A stretch of DNA of 64,000 bases. Origin: an uncultured Paracoccaceae bacterium. Its GTDB lineage: Bacteria > Pseudomonadota > Alphaproteobacteria > Rhodobacterales > Rhodobacteraceae. This document shows positions 1 to 10,153 of this stretch, piece by piece. Position 1 is the first letter of the stretch; each line of letters starts with the position of its first letter. The notes under the pieces were generated by a model, which worked only from the letters and a program-made list of their open reading frames with translations, was not told the DNA's origin and ran no database searches. The translations under genes were made by a program, and so were the position numbers. The stretch covers positions 40,590 to 104,589 of the forward strand of contig CANMPK010000006.1 in the NCBI GenBank assembly GCA_947499725.1, given 5' to 3'.

Positions 1-939
<939 letters not shown>

Positions 940-1051
940 AGGCCATCCTTTGTGGGTGATCGGCGGGGAAAACCGCGCCATGATCAGATGAATTCAAATT
1001 TGAAGGTCGGAGCCTTGGGGCGACGCCGTTGCCGCCCCAAAGCTTCCGGTG

Positions 1052-1534
1052 TTAGACAGTCCAGGTGTCCACGATCACCGCATCGTCGCGGATGTGTAGC
1101 AACTTGAGATCAAGCACATCTTGCGGTGCGATTGGCACGATGCCAGGAAGCAAGGATGGCTCGCCGTGGCCCATAAGCATTTGCAGGGCAAAACGGCAGG
1201 CATAGACTTTGCCGCCCTCTTTCATGAACTTTTTCAAGTTGGCCGAATAGTTCTGCGCGCCCGGAAAGGCTTCGTCGCCCAATGTCGGGAAACCACGTTG
1301 AACACCCAAAGACACACCTGGGCCATAAAGCAGCACAGACGTCTCAAAACCTTTGCGCTGTAGGCGGATGGCCTGAAGGATATTCACCAATCCAATAGAG
1401 CCCTCAAAGGCAACAGAGTGGAAGGTCACAAGTGCTTTCTGGCCTTCTTCGGCCTGTACGTCTTCGAATACTTTCTCTTCGTAGTCCACAAAGAAATCAC
1501 CGTCTTTATGGGCTGGTGTTGTTACCTTTGGCAT
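1052..1534 (-). CDS. MSMEG_0572/Sll0783-family nitrogen starvation response protein (Nit1C cluster member)
   Basis: 160 aa [65 protein letters not shown]...; recognised family; directly upstream of the nitrilase on the same strand. Confidence 0.85.
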   Translation of the reverse strand: MPKVTTPAHKDGDFFVDYEEKVFEDVQAEEGQKALVTFHSVAFEGSIGLVNILQAIRLQRKGFETSVLLYGPGVSLGVQRGFPTLGDEAFPGAQNYSANLKKFMKEGGKVYACRFALQMLMGHGEPSLLPGIVPIAPQDVLDLKLLHIRDDAVIVDTWTV

Positions 1535-1603
1535 TTCGCTCTCCTGTAGTTTGCGGTTGTCTTGCCTTAGGTGTGTCAGGTCATGCGGTAGGCTTCTATT
1601 GGT

Positions 1604-1645
1604 GCGTACAATTATACATACAATGCAATTGTATTGATTGTACGC
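1604..1645. promoter_or_regulatory. Dyad-rich operator candidate upstream of the MocR-type regulator
   Basis: GCGTACAAT (1604-1612) / ATTGTACGC (1637-1645) perfect 9-bp arms, with inner ATACAAT (1618-1624) / ATTGTAT (1628-1634). Confidence 0.55.
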
Positions 1646-1799
1646 TTTTGCTTAACTGCTGTGCGATACCGGATAAAATATGCGAATATTTGGGCTGTAT
1701 TTGTTTTTTTGGCGCTTTACAGGCTTGCTTCTCGCCCTAATATTGATTGCATATTATGCATACAATGTTGGCACTAAGCGCAAGGATGAACGGAGAGCA

Positions 1800-3164
1800 A
1801 TGGAGAATTGGTCGAAAAGAATCGAACAAGCGAGCAAACCGCGGTATTTGGCGATTGCCGATTGTATTGCGCAGGACATGAAGGATCGTGTGTTGTTACC
1901 CGGTGATCGGTTGCCGCCGCAGCGGCGGCTTGCCGACATGATTGGCGTTGATTTCACAACCGTTTCACGTGGCTATACCGAAGCGATCAGTCGCGGACTT
2001 GTTGAATCACATGTTGGGCGTGGCACCTTTGTGTTGCCCCAGCACAATATCAACGGTGCCAGCGATGAACGCCGCGCGATGGCGAATGATCTCACCATGA
2101 ATGCGCCGCCCGAACCCACGGATCCTGATCTTATCGAACGCATGCGCTTAGGGCTTTCTGCCGTGTCCGAAGATCTCTTGCATCTGCTGCGCTATCAAGC
2201 ACCGATGGGCGGCGATGTCGACAAAGAAGCGGCGTCGATCTGGCTGTCTATGCGTGGGTTGGTGCCCAATCTGGATCGCGTGTCGGTCACCCCTGGGGCA
2301 CATGCCACGATGCTCGCGATCCTCACTGTTTTGGCGCGCCCTGGTGATTGCATTTTGTGCGAAGATATTACCTATGCGGGCTTCAAAAAGATCGCGGCGC
2401 AGCTGGGTCTTGAACTGATTGGTTTGCCGATGGACAAGGATGGCATTTTGCCAGACGCCCTCGAAGAGGCCATTCACCGCCATGGTCCAAAAGCGCTTTA
2501 TCTTAATCCGACCTTGCACAATCCGACCACTATGATTGTGCCTCAACATCGCCGCCTTGAGATTGCCAAGGTGATCAACCGCCACAGTCTTCCGCTGATT
2601 GAGGACGATGCCTATGGGTTTGTTCTACCTGATGCGCCGCCTCCGATGGCAACCAGCGCGCCTGAGTTGACGTGGTACATCGGGGGGCTTGCGAAGTGCA
2701 TTGGCGCGGGGTTGCGTCTTGCCTATACCGTCACTCCCAATGCGAGGGCCAATTTCGCCCTTGAAAATGGTATTCGTGCCGTATCAGGCATGTCTTCGCC
2801 GGTGTGTATGGCGCTTGCGACCCGCTGGGTTCTAGATGGCACGGCGGATCAAATTCGACGCTATATTCGCAAAGAAAGCGCCATCCGTCAGGAAATCGCC
2901 GCGCAGGAAATCACCGAGGCCGAGTTTTGGTCACACCCGCATGCATTTAATATCTGGCTGCGGCTCCCCGAGAACGTGAGCTGTGCGACGTTGATGTCCC
3001 ATATGTCCAACCACGAGATCGGCATTGCCCCTGAAAACGCGTTTCGCACCGCGGGGATACATGACCAAAACGTGCGCATTTGTCTTGGCGGGCGTATTCA
3101 ACGCGAAACTCTGCCAAAGCTTCTGTCCCATCTCAATAATCAAATTTGGCAGCTCAGCCAGTGA
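1800..3164 (+). CDS. MocR-type PLP-dependent aminotransferase-like transcriptional regulator (GntR HTH + class I/II aminotransferase)
   Basis: N-terminal wHTH (IADCIAQDMKDRVLLPGDRLPPQRRLADMIGVDFTTVSRGYTEAISRGLVESHVGRGTFV) fused to aminotransferase fold (LYLNPTLHNPTT, PLIEDDAYG). Start placed at the internal ATG at 1800 after GGAGAG rather than 1680. Confidence 0.9.
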   Translation: MENWSKRIEQASKPRYLAIADCIAQDMKDRVLLPGDRLPPQRRLADMIGVDFTTVSRGYTEAISRGLVESHVGRGTFVLPQHNINGASDERRAMANDLTMNAPPEPTDPDLIERMRLGLSAVSEDLLHLLRYQAPMGGDVDKEAASIWLSMRGLVPNLDRVSVTPGAHATMLAILTVLARPGDCILCEDITYAGFKKIAAQLGLELIGLPMDKDGILPDALEEAIHRHGPKALYLNPTLHNPTTMIVPQHRRLEIAKVINRHSLPLIEDDAYGFVLPDAPPPMATSAPELTWYIGGLAKCIGAGLRLAYTVTPNARANFALENGIRAVSGMSSPVCMALATRWVLDGTADQIRRYIRKESAIRQEIAAQEITEAEFWSHPHAFNIWLRLPENVSCATLMSHMSNHEIGIAPENAFRTAGIHDQNVRICLGGRIQRETLPKLLSHLNNQIWQLSQ

Positions 3165-3666
3165 TGCGGCTTGGAGGGTGTCTTGGCGACGGCTCAATCA
3201 ATTTAGCTCAAAACATCACTATAGCATCTAGAAGGTGTTGTGACTGATTTTGATCAAATTCGGGCTTGCTTGTCTCCGTGGCTGATGGCAGGAGCGATCC
3301 GCTCTAAGAGAGAGTTTGCCGCTTGCGAAAGCCTGAGAAAAGGTTCCTGTGCACTTGCAAGATGGTGGCGCAGGGGTTCCTTCAGCGGTGAAGATAGTTG
3401 CGATGATGAGTGCGGACTGTCCGAGATTGTATGCGTTGAAAATATCTTCACCACGGCGTCTTCCTCCGGACAGATGATCGGCTCTCTGATCTTGAGGGGC
3501 TGGTGGTCAAGTTTGTATCCGAAATTCCGGCCACCACCTTATTTAGGAACTTCCACACAATGATGTGCCTTTCATTTTAGGCGATATGCGGTTGTTTTGG
3601 GCAAATTGATAATTCGAAAGCTGATACTCATTTAAAATTGTTGACTCGATGAATTGGCCTCGTCAT

Positions 3667-3700
3667 GCTGTATGTCAATACATATGTGCTGACATACAGC
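3667..3700. promoter_or_regulatory. 34-bp operator-like dyad upstream of the ABC substrate-binding gene
   Basis: GCTGTATGTCA-at-ACATATGT-gc-TGACATACAGC; outer 11-bp arms perfect and concentric with inner 8-bp palindrome. Confidence 0.7.
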
Positions 3701-3722
3701 ACAAACAACAAGGAGTGAAATC

Positions 3723-4760
3723 ATGAAAAAGAATACGACACTTGCAATTGCAGTGGGTCTTGCGGGCGCAGCCTTGGCTCCAACTGCATCATTCGCGCAG
3801 AGCGCGACGGTTCAGCAGATTATGGATCGCGGGACTATGTTGTGCTCTGGCCACAACGGTAGCTACTTCGGTTTTGTCGAAGTGAACGACAAGAACGAAT
3901 GGAAGGGTCTTGATATCGACCTTTGCCGTGCAATGACCACCGCGATTCTTGGTGATCCAGACAAGGCGCAAATTGTGCCGCTTAGCTGGGCCCAACGTTT
4001 CCCTGCACTTCAGTCCGGCGATGTCGATATCATTATTAAGGCGACAGGTTGGACAATGGGCCGCGATACAGAGCTTGGTCTTCAGTTCAGCTTGCCTTAC
4101 TTCTTTGGTGGGACACAGTTCATGGTCCACGGTGATCTGGGTATCTCGGACTCGTCCGGCCTCGAAGGCGGTACCGTTTGTGTTGAAGCGGGTACAACGA
4201 TTGAACGTATTTCCGCAAACTACCTTCAGACCGCTGGCGTTGAGCACACCATGGTGTCCTACGAAAGCGCGGCTGAACTTCGTGCGGCATATCTTGCAAA
4301 TCGCTGTGATGCCTTTGCGGGTTGGGGCCCAAGTCTGGCGGTTCTACGCGCGACCGAACTCGATAACCCAGACGCACACGTCATTCTGAATGACCAACTC
4401 TCGAGCGAGCCAATCGCAGCAGCAATGCGTCAAGGCGATGAAGGTTTCGTTGATATGGCGAACTGGACAATCGCGGCGCTTTTGATTGCCGAAGAAGAAG
4501 GCGTCACCTCTGCGAATGTCGAAGAAATGGCCGCAACACCTCCGAACCCTAAGGTGGCACGCCTTCTTGGTGTTGAACCGGGAATGGGCGAGCGTCTTGG
4601 CATCCGTGATACTTGGGCGCGTGAAATGATCGCAGCAGTTGGTAACTTCGGTGAAATCTACGATCGAAACCTCGGTTCTGAAAGCCCGTACAATCTTGAG
4701 CGTGGCTTGAACAATCTCTGGAGCCACGGCGGCGTTCTTTACGCTCCGATCCTTGACTAA
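3723..4760 (+). CDS. Amino-acid ABC transporter substrate-binding protein (AapJ/BztA-like)
   Basis: Signal peptide MKKNTTLAIAVGLAGAALAPTASFA; GLDIDLCRAMTTAILGDPDKAQIVPLSWAQRFPALQSGDVDIIIKATGWTMGRDTELGL; RBS AAGGAG upstream. Confidence 0.92.
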   Translation: MKKNTTLAIAVGLAGAALAPTASFAQSATVQQIMDRGTMLCSGHNGSYFGFVEVNDKNEWKGLDIDLCRAMTTAILGDPDKAQIVPLSWAQRFPALQSGDVDIIIKATGWTMGRDTELGLQFSLPYFFGGTQFMVHGDLGISDSSGLEGGTVCVEAGTTIERISANYLQTAGVEHTMVSYESAAELRAAYLANRCDAFAGWGPSLAVLRATELDNPDAHVILNDQLSSEPIAAAMRQGDEGFVDMANWTIAALLIAEEEGVTSANVEEMAATPPNPKVARLLGVEPGMGERLGIRDTWAREMIAAVGNFGEIYDRNLGSESPYNLERGLNNLWSHGGVLYAPILD

Positions 4761-4817
4761 ACAGTATATGGACCGCCCAATCGATATTGGGCGGTTCACT
4801 TATATTTGGGGGCTAAT

Positions 4818-5954
4818 ATGACGACAACAGAAGTGCTTCGAAAGAAGAGTAGACAGCGAAAAATTACGATACAAGTATTGCTTGTTATCATCTCAATCAT
4901 AGCGATTTGGGGGGCAGTGAGCAGTGCCCAAGTCAACCTTGCTGCGCTAGGAATTACGAACGGTTTTGGGTTTTTAGATCGCAGTACAGGCTGGGACTAC
5001 AGCTTTTCTCTGGTCGAGCGATCCATCAATGATCCCTATTCAAAGACTTTGGTAATAGGATTTCAAAATACGATTTTCGTCGGTTTTATTTCCATCTTTT
5101 TTGCAACGATTTTTGGCTTCATCATCGGAACTGGACGCGATTCATCCCATCCTGGCGTGAAGGCCGCCGCAACAGTTTTTGTTCAAACGTTCCGTAATAT
5201 TCCTTTGATTTTGCAAGGCGTTTTCCTTTACTCAGTTCTCATACATTTCCCAGGACCGCGCCAATCCATGTCATTCGCTGACAGTGTATTTTTGTCAAAT
5301 CGTGGGCTTATGTTGCCAGGCTTAAATGTATCGCCTAGCGTCGCGGTCGCTTTGATTTTGGCCATAGCTAGCGTGGCTGTGCTTTTGGTGTGGAGAAAGG
5401 TGCCTTTGCTGCGTGGTTTGATAATTTGGATTGCTGCGGCCATCTCGATGTCTGTGATTGTTGCGTTTGTGATGCGTCCCGAGGGTGAGCCGTTGTTGTC
5501 AATCCCATCATTGAAAGGGCTTCGATTTAATGGGGGCATAACCGTTTCTATTGAACTCGTAGCGATGATCACAGCGATCACATTGTACGGAAGTGCGTAT
5601 ATCGCAGAAGTTGTGCGCGGTGGCCTCAAACAAGTGCCCAGTGGTTTGATTGAAGCGGGGCAGGCTGTGGGACTAACACAAGGTCAAATTTGGCACCGCA
5701 TCAAGATGCCCATGTCGCTACGCAGCATCATTCCGCCATTGGGCAATCAGTGGATTTTCATCATGAAAGCCACCACCATCGGTATCGCTATTGGCTTTAG
5801 TGATATGTTCTACATTGTATCGAATTCCATTACGCAATCTGGGCAGACGCTTGAACTTATCTTCTTGTTGATGGCGGCGTTTCTTACCGTGAATTTTTCA
5901 ATCTCAATTTTTACGAATTGGTTGAACAATCGACTAAAGCTAAAGGCACACTAA
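4818..5954 (+). CDS. Amino-acid ABC transporter permease (AapQ/BztB-like)
   Basis: Large AapQ-type permease; EAGQAVGLTQGQIWHRIKMPMSLRSIIPPLGNQ permease signature; true ATG at 4818. Confidence 0.9.
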   Translation: MTTTEVLRKKSRQRKITIQVLLVIISIIAIWGAVSSAQVNLAALGITNGFGFLDRSTGWDYSFSLVERSINDPYSKTLVIGFQNTIFVGFISIFFATIFGFIIGTGRDSSHPGVKAAATVFVQTFRNIPLILQGVFLYSVLIHFPGPRQSMSFADSVFLSNRGLMLPGLNVSPSVAVALILAIASVAVLLVWRKVPLLRGLIIWIAAAISMSVIVAFVMRPEGEPLLSIPSLKGLRFNGGITVSIELVAMITAITLYGSAYIAEVVRGGLKQVPSGLIEAGQAVGLTQGQIWHRIKMPMSLRSIIPPLGNQWIFIMKATTIGIAIGFSDMFYIVSNSITQSGQTLELIFLLMAAFLTVNFSISIFTNWLNNRLKLKAH

Positions 5955-5955
5955 G

Positions 5956-7038
5956 ATGGCACATACTCAAAAATTATCTCCCAACCGCTTTCACGCCTAT
6001 ATGGCGTCTTTCTCAAAACGCGCTTTCGGGACCCCATCTGCAGCAGTTTTGTCCATCGTCATTTTTGGCGCTCTCGGGTATTGGACTTGGCTTGCGGTTG
6101 ATTGGGCCATTTTTCGAGCGGTGTGGTCCGCCGAAAATGTTGCCCACTGTACCGAAGAGGCGGGTGCCTGTTGGTCTGTGATTGATGCGCGCCATCGCCT
6201 GATCCTCTTCGGTCTTTATCCCTATGAGGAACATTGGCGATCTACATTTGCTTGCCTGTCCATTATTGCGACAGTGATCATTTCTTGTTTTCCGGCCACC
6301 TGGACGGCGAAGCGACTCACAAGCCTTTGGGTGGCAGGATTTGCTGCATATTATCTCCTGATGGAAGGGAGCTTGCTGGGCCTTGCGCAGGTTACAACGG
6401 ATGGGTGGGGCGGGCTTTCCCTCACGTTATTTCTGTTTGCGTCTGTTGTTCTATTGGGCATGCCTATGGGGCTTGGCTTGGCGTTGATGCGCCGCTCTGA
6501 GATGCCTGTTGTGCGTAGCTTTGCGGTGATCGTGATCGATACAATTCGTTCATTGCCTCTTTTGACTACACTGTTTACCGCGGCTGTCGTCGTTCCAATC
6601 CTTTTGCCAAGCTGGCTTGAAGGTGACAAGATTTGGCGCGTTATCATCGCGTTTTCTTTGTTCTTTGGCTGTTATCAGGCCGAAGTTTTCAGAGGCGGTT
6701 TTCAGGCCATTCCGAAAGGGCAATTCGAAGCCGGCAAGGCCCTTGGTATAGGGTATTGGAAGATCATGGCGCGCATCATTTTGCCGCAAGTGTTCCGCCA
6801 TGCTTTGCCAAGTACCATCAATATGGTTGTTGTGACGTTTAAAGAGACAGCCATCGTGATCATCATCGGCTTCTTTGATGTACTGGCATCGGCCAAGGCT
6901 GCTTTCGGGACAGGCGAGTGGGCGCCGCATTACATGGAGGTCTATGTCTTTGTCGGTGCGATATATTGGACATTCATCTTTTCGCTCGGCCAGTATGGCG
7001 AGTATTTGAAAGGAAGAATGGCCTTATCGACGCACTAG
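5956..7038 (+). CDS. Amino-acid ABC transporter permease (AapM/BztC-like)
   Basis: EAGKALGIGYWKIMARIILPQVFRHALPSTINMVV signature; 1-bp spacing from upstream permease. Confidence 0.9.
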   Translation: MAHTQKLSPNRFHAYMASFSKRAFGTPSAAVLSIVIFGALGYWTWLAVDWAIFRAVWSAENVAHCTEEAGACWSVIDARHRLILFGLYPYEEHWRSTFACLSIIATVIISCFPATWTAKRLTSLWVAGFAAYYLLMEGSLLGLAQVTTDGWGGLSLTLFLFASVVLLGMPMGLGLALMRRSEMPVVRSFAVIVIDTIRSLPLLTTLFTAAVVVPILLPSWLEGDKIWRVIIAFSLFFGCYQAEVFRGGFQAIPKGQFEAGKALGIGYWKIMARIILPQVFRHALPSTINMVVVTFKETAIVIIIGFFDVLASAKAAFGTGEWAPHYMEVYVFVGAIYWTFIFSLGQYGEYLKGRMALSTH

Positions 7039-7057
7039 CGACCTAGGAGGTGCAAAG

Positions 7058-7095
7058 AAAAGGGGCGAAGAGGTAAAACCCGCTTCGCCCCTTTT
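7058..7095 (+). terminator. Rho-independent terminator after the ABC permease genes
   Basis: AAAAGGGGCGAAG (7058-7070) / CTTCGCCCCTTTT (7083-7095). Confidence 0.85.
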
Positions 7096-7117
7096 CTATT
7101 GGATCAAGTGTTGGGTA

Positions 7118-7333
7118 TTACGAATTCAAATATCCAGCAATGAGTGCAACAAAGGCCCCGATGTGCACGACCATCAGCGCTCGGTCCCTCCACATAAATC
7201 CAACGACAAACCACAGCACGATACCGATGACAAAGGCCGCAATATTCCACGGCACGATATTCATCCCCGTCAAGGCATATCCAATAAGTTGCACGACCGT
7301 CGCAATCCATTTGATCACATCTACGCGTTCCAT
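7118..7333 (-). CDS. Small membrane protein of unknown function (71 aa, about 3 TM helices)
   Basis: MERVDVIKWIATVVQLIGYALTGMNIVPWNIAAFVIGIVLWFVVGFMWRDRALMVVHIGAFVALIAGYLNS; same strand and next to the MBL gene. Confidence 0.7.
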   Translation of the reverse strand: MERVDVIKWIATVVQLIGYALTGMNIVPWNIAAFVIGIVLWFVVGFMWRDRALMVVHIGAFVALIAGYLNS

Positions 7334-7363
7334 ATCTTTACTCTTTCGTTATTTCGTTAGGGA

Positions 7364-8248
7364 TCACAACGCATCAATTGGCACAGTAAGCGTCATGTTA
7401 CCGTCTTTATCTTTGGGAACTTCGCCGGCGCGCATATTGACTTGGAGCGACGGAATAATCAGTTTTGGCATGCCAAGGGTCGCGTCGCGGGCTTCGCGCA
7501 TGGAGACGAACTCTTCACGAGACGCCCCTTCACCAACATGGATATTCGCTTTCTTTTGTGCGCCGATGGTCGTCTCCCAACGGATTGCGCGCCCATTGGG
7601 GCCGTAGTCGTGACATACAAACAGTCGCATTTCTTCAGGGAGAGCAAGAACGCGTTCGATTGAATCGAACAACTCACCGGCATCGCCTCCAGGAAAATCC
7701 GCCCGCGCGGACCCGCCATCTGGCATGAATAATGTATCACCCGTAAAGACCGCATCCCCTATGACATGCACCATACAGGCCGGCGTATGTCCGGGCGTAT
7801 GCATGGCAAAACAAGTCATTTTTCCGACATTATAAACCTGATTGTCCGTGAACAGACAGTCGAACTGTGTGCCGTCCCGTTGGAATTCGGTGCCAGCATT
7901 AAAGATCTTTCCAAAGGTTTCTTGCACAGTCAGGATATGTTCACCGATCCCGATTTTACCGCCCAGTTTTTTCTGTATATAGGGCGCGCCAGATAGGTGA
8001 TCTGCGTGAACATGTGTTTCAATAATCCATTCAAGTCTAAGCCCGCGTTCGGTTATGAATGCGATGATCTGATCCGCGGTATCAAAGCTGAGGCGTGCAG
8101 CCGCGTAATCAAATTGCATGACAGCATCAATGACCGCGCAAGACGTGCTTGCGGGGTCTTTGATGACATAGCTTATTGTGTTGGACTGCGCATCGAAGAA
8201 TGCCGTTACGTCTGGCTTTTGATCCAGAGATGCAATTGGATGTTCCAT
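7364..8248 (-). CDS. MBL-fold metallohydrolase, persulfide-dioxygenase-like (ETHE1/Blh type)
   Basis: THVHADHLSGAPYIQKKLGGKIGIGEHI and MHTPGHTPACMVHVIGDAVFTGDTLFMPDGGSARADFPGGDA motifs. Confidence 0.85.
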   Translation of the reverse strand: MEHPIASLDQKPDVTAFFDAQSNTISYVIKDPASTSCAVIDAVMQFDYAAARLSFDTADQIIAFITERGLRLEWIIETHVHADHLSGAPYIQKKLGGKIGIGEHILTVQETFGKIFNAGTEFQRDGTQFDCLFTDNQVYNVGKMTCFAMHTPGHTPACMVHVIGDAVFTGDTLFMPDGGSARADFPGGDAGELFDSIERVLALPEEMRLFVCHDYGPNGRAIRWETTIGAQKKANIHVGEGASREEFVSMREARDATLGMPKLIIPSLQVNMRAGEVPKDKDGNMTLTVPIDAL

Positions 8249-8263
8249 GCCCGTCTTCCTTTT

Positions 8264-8902
8264 CTAATCGAGAGTTACAGCGCCTTTTGGTGTACTTAGA
8301 TCAAAGGACAACGCGGCGGGGCCCTCGCTGACATTGGCCAAGTGATCGACCTTGAGTGCTTTCAAAACTTCCAACAGTTCAGACGGGTTTGGGTGGGCCA
8401 ATTGAACCTTGTCCAAGGTCACGCCCAAATCTTGTTGGCCTGTGCTTGGATGGGGCCCTGGCGACCATTCGATGAACGCAGGCAACAAACCTCCCATCGG
8501 CAAGCTTCCGTCTTTTGGTACAGTCAAACGCCATGAGCGATCACCGCGCGTGAACAGTACCACTTCGCCCAGATCCACGGGGCTCGCGGCGATGACCGCA
8601 TCCAGATCGTCGGTCCCAACGACCCAGCACAATGCACGAGGACGGGTTTTTAGGCGGGCTTGGGTGGCACGGTCATCCAGCGTGAACCAACGTACCCGTC
8701 CTGGATCGGCTGGTGCGTCGGGATCGATCGCGATAAGTTCAAAGAAGCTCTCGTTGCCTGATTGCATCACACAATTATGCGTGCTCATCGCGTCGTGTTT
8801 GCCGCCGCGTGGAACTTCGACGCCAAGGACGTCCTTCAGGCTTTCGATACCTTGCTCCAAGCTGTCGGCGCCAATCGCAAAGTGGTCAATTTTGTTGTGC
8901 AT
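8264..8902 (-). CDS. VOC (glyoxalase-like) family protein
   Basis: MHNKIDHFAIGADSLEQGIESLKDVLGVEVPRGGKHDAMSTHNCVMQSGNESFFELIAIDPDAP; glyoxalase-like domain pattern. Confidence 0.8.
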   Translation of the reverse strand: MHNKIDHFAIGADSLEQGIESLKDVLGVEVPRGGKHDAMSTHNCVMQSGNESFFELIAIDPDAPADPGRVRWFTLDDRATQARLKTRPRALCWVVGTDDLDAVIAASPVDLGEVVLFTRGDRSWRLTVPKDGSLPMGGLLPAFIEWSPGPHPSTGQQDLGVTLDKVQLAHPNPSELLEVLKALKVDHLANVSEGPAALSFDLSTPKGAVTLD

Positions 8903-8927
8903 TTGGGCACTCCGTTTTGATGGTAAA

Positions 8928-10103
8928 CTATGAATTCAAAAGAGGTAACGCGGCCTGCAGGTCTGCTTTCAGGCTATCTGTGTCTTCAAGGCCGATGTTA
9001 AACCGCACCAAGGCACCGGTCTCAGTCCAAGCTTTCGCGCTGCGCATGGGGTCAACGGGCAATACAAGGCTCTCGTATCCACCCCAGCTCACGCCGATAC
9101 CAAAATGATGCAGGGCGTCGACAAAATCGCGGATTTGTGCCGCGCTGCAGGGGTGAAAAATCACGGAGAACAGACCTGCGGCGCCGGTGAAGTCACGCTT
9201 CCAGAAATCGTGGCCGGGGCAACTCTCAAAGGCTGGGTGCAGAACAGTCTTTACTTGTTTTTGTTGTCCCAGCCATGTCGCGATTTCACGGCCGGCCTTG
9301 TCAAAATACTCCATGCGGACCTTAAGCGTTCTAAGCCCGCGCAAGGCGAGGAAAACTTCGTGTGATCCTGGCTTGTCGCCGATTGCAAAAACGGTCTTAC
9401 GTATCTGATCATGGTACATGGTATTGCTCGCGATCATGCCCATCATGCAATCTGAATGCCCGCTGATGTATTTTGAGCAAGAGGCGACCACGACATCGCA
9501 GCCCAGATCAAGGGGTTTGCAAAACAACGGCGTGGCCCAAGTGCTATCGATAATCGAGGGGATAGAGGCATCGCGTGCGGCTTTTGCAATGGCCGGAATG
9601 TCAGGTATTTCAAAGGTGCCCGACCCTGGGGCTTCGAGCATAATGGCGCAGGTTGTTTCACGAATTAAATCGTAGATATCTGTGCCGATCATGGGATCGT
9701 AGTATTCAATCTCAACGCCCATGCGGCTCAAAACGCCATCACAAAAGGCGCGCGTGTTGCCGTAGACGTGATCGGCGACCAATAGGTGTTTTCCCGGGGC
9801 AACGAATGTCATCAACGCCGTAGAGATGGCCGCCACGCCGGATGATGTTAAGGTGACACCGCGTGCGTTTTCGAGATTGGCAAGTAGCGCTTCCAGTTGA
9901 AATGAGGCGTCATTTCCATACCGCCCATAGTAAAGGGTACCGGATGCGTAGCGCGCATCGCGTGCGCTCTCAAAACTTGCCATACTGTCAAAGACAATCG
10001 TCGAGCCAAGCTCAATAGGCATGTTAACATGACGACCATCGACACGGGGAGGCCTACCGTTTTGCACGAGAGCATCGGCGTTATTTCTTGTATCTGAAGG
10101 CAT
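8928..10103 (-). CDS. Trans-sulfuration PLP enzyme, cystathionine beta-lyase (MetC)-like C-S lyase
   Basis: YGRYGNDASFQLEALLANLENARGVTLTSSGVAAIS; PLP-Lys context VVASCSKYISGHSDCMMG. Confidence 0.88.
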   Translation of the reverse strand: MPSDTRNNADALVQNGRPPRVDGRHVNMPIELGSTIVFDSMASFESARDARYASGTLYYGRYGNDASFQLEALLANLENARGVTLTSSGVAAISTALMTFVAPGKHLLVADHVYGNTRAFCDGVLSRMGVEIEYYDPMIGTDIYDLIRETTCAIMLEAPGSGTFEIPDIPAIAKAARDASIPSIIDSTWATPLFCKPLDLGCDVVVASCSKYISGHSDCMMGMIASNTMYHDQIRKTVFAIGDKPGSHEVFLALRGLRTLKVRMEYFDKAGREIATWLGQQKQVKTVLHPAFESCPGHDFWKRDFTGAAGLFSVIFHPCSAAQIRDFVDALHHFGIGVSWGGYESLVLPVDPMRSAKAWTETGALVRFNIGLEDTDSLKADLQAALPLLNS

Positions 10104-10153
10104 GGAATAATCTCGCTTAATATAGACGTTCTGAGGATGACATCCTAGATCTA

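Noticed and set aside
1680-1799. 40-residue hydrophobic N-terminal extension of the MocR ORF
   Set aside because: A start at 1800 has an RBS-like GGAGAG and gives the standard GntR N-terminus; the upstream part overlaps the operator-like repeats.
3240-3563. 107-aa ORF downstream of the MocR gene
   Set aside because: No recognisable domain, compositionally odd, overlapping ORFs on both strands; not supported as a gene.
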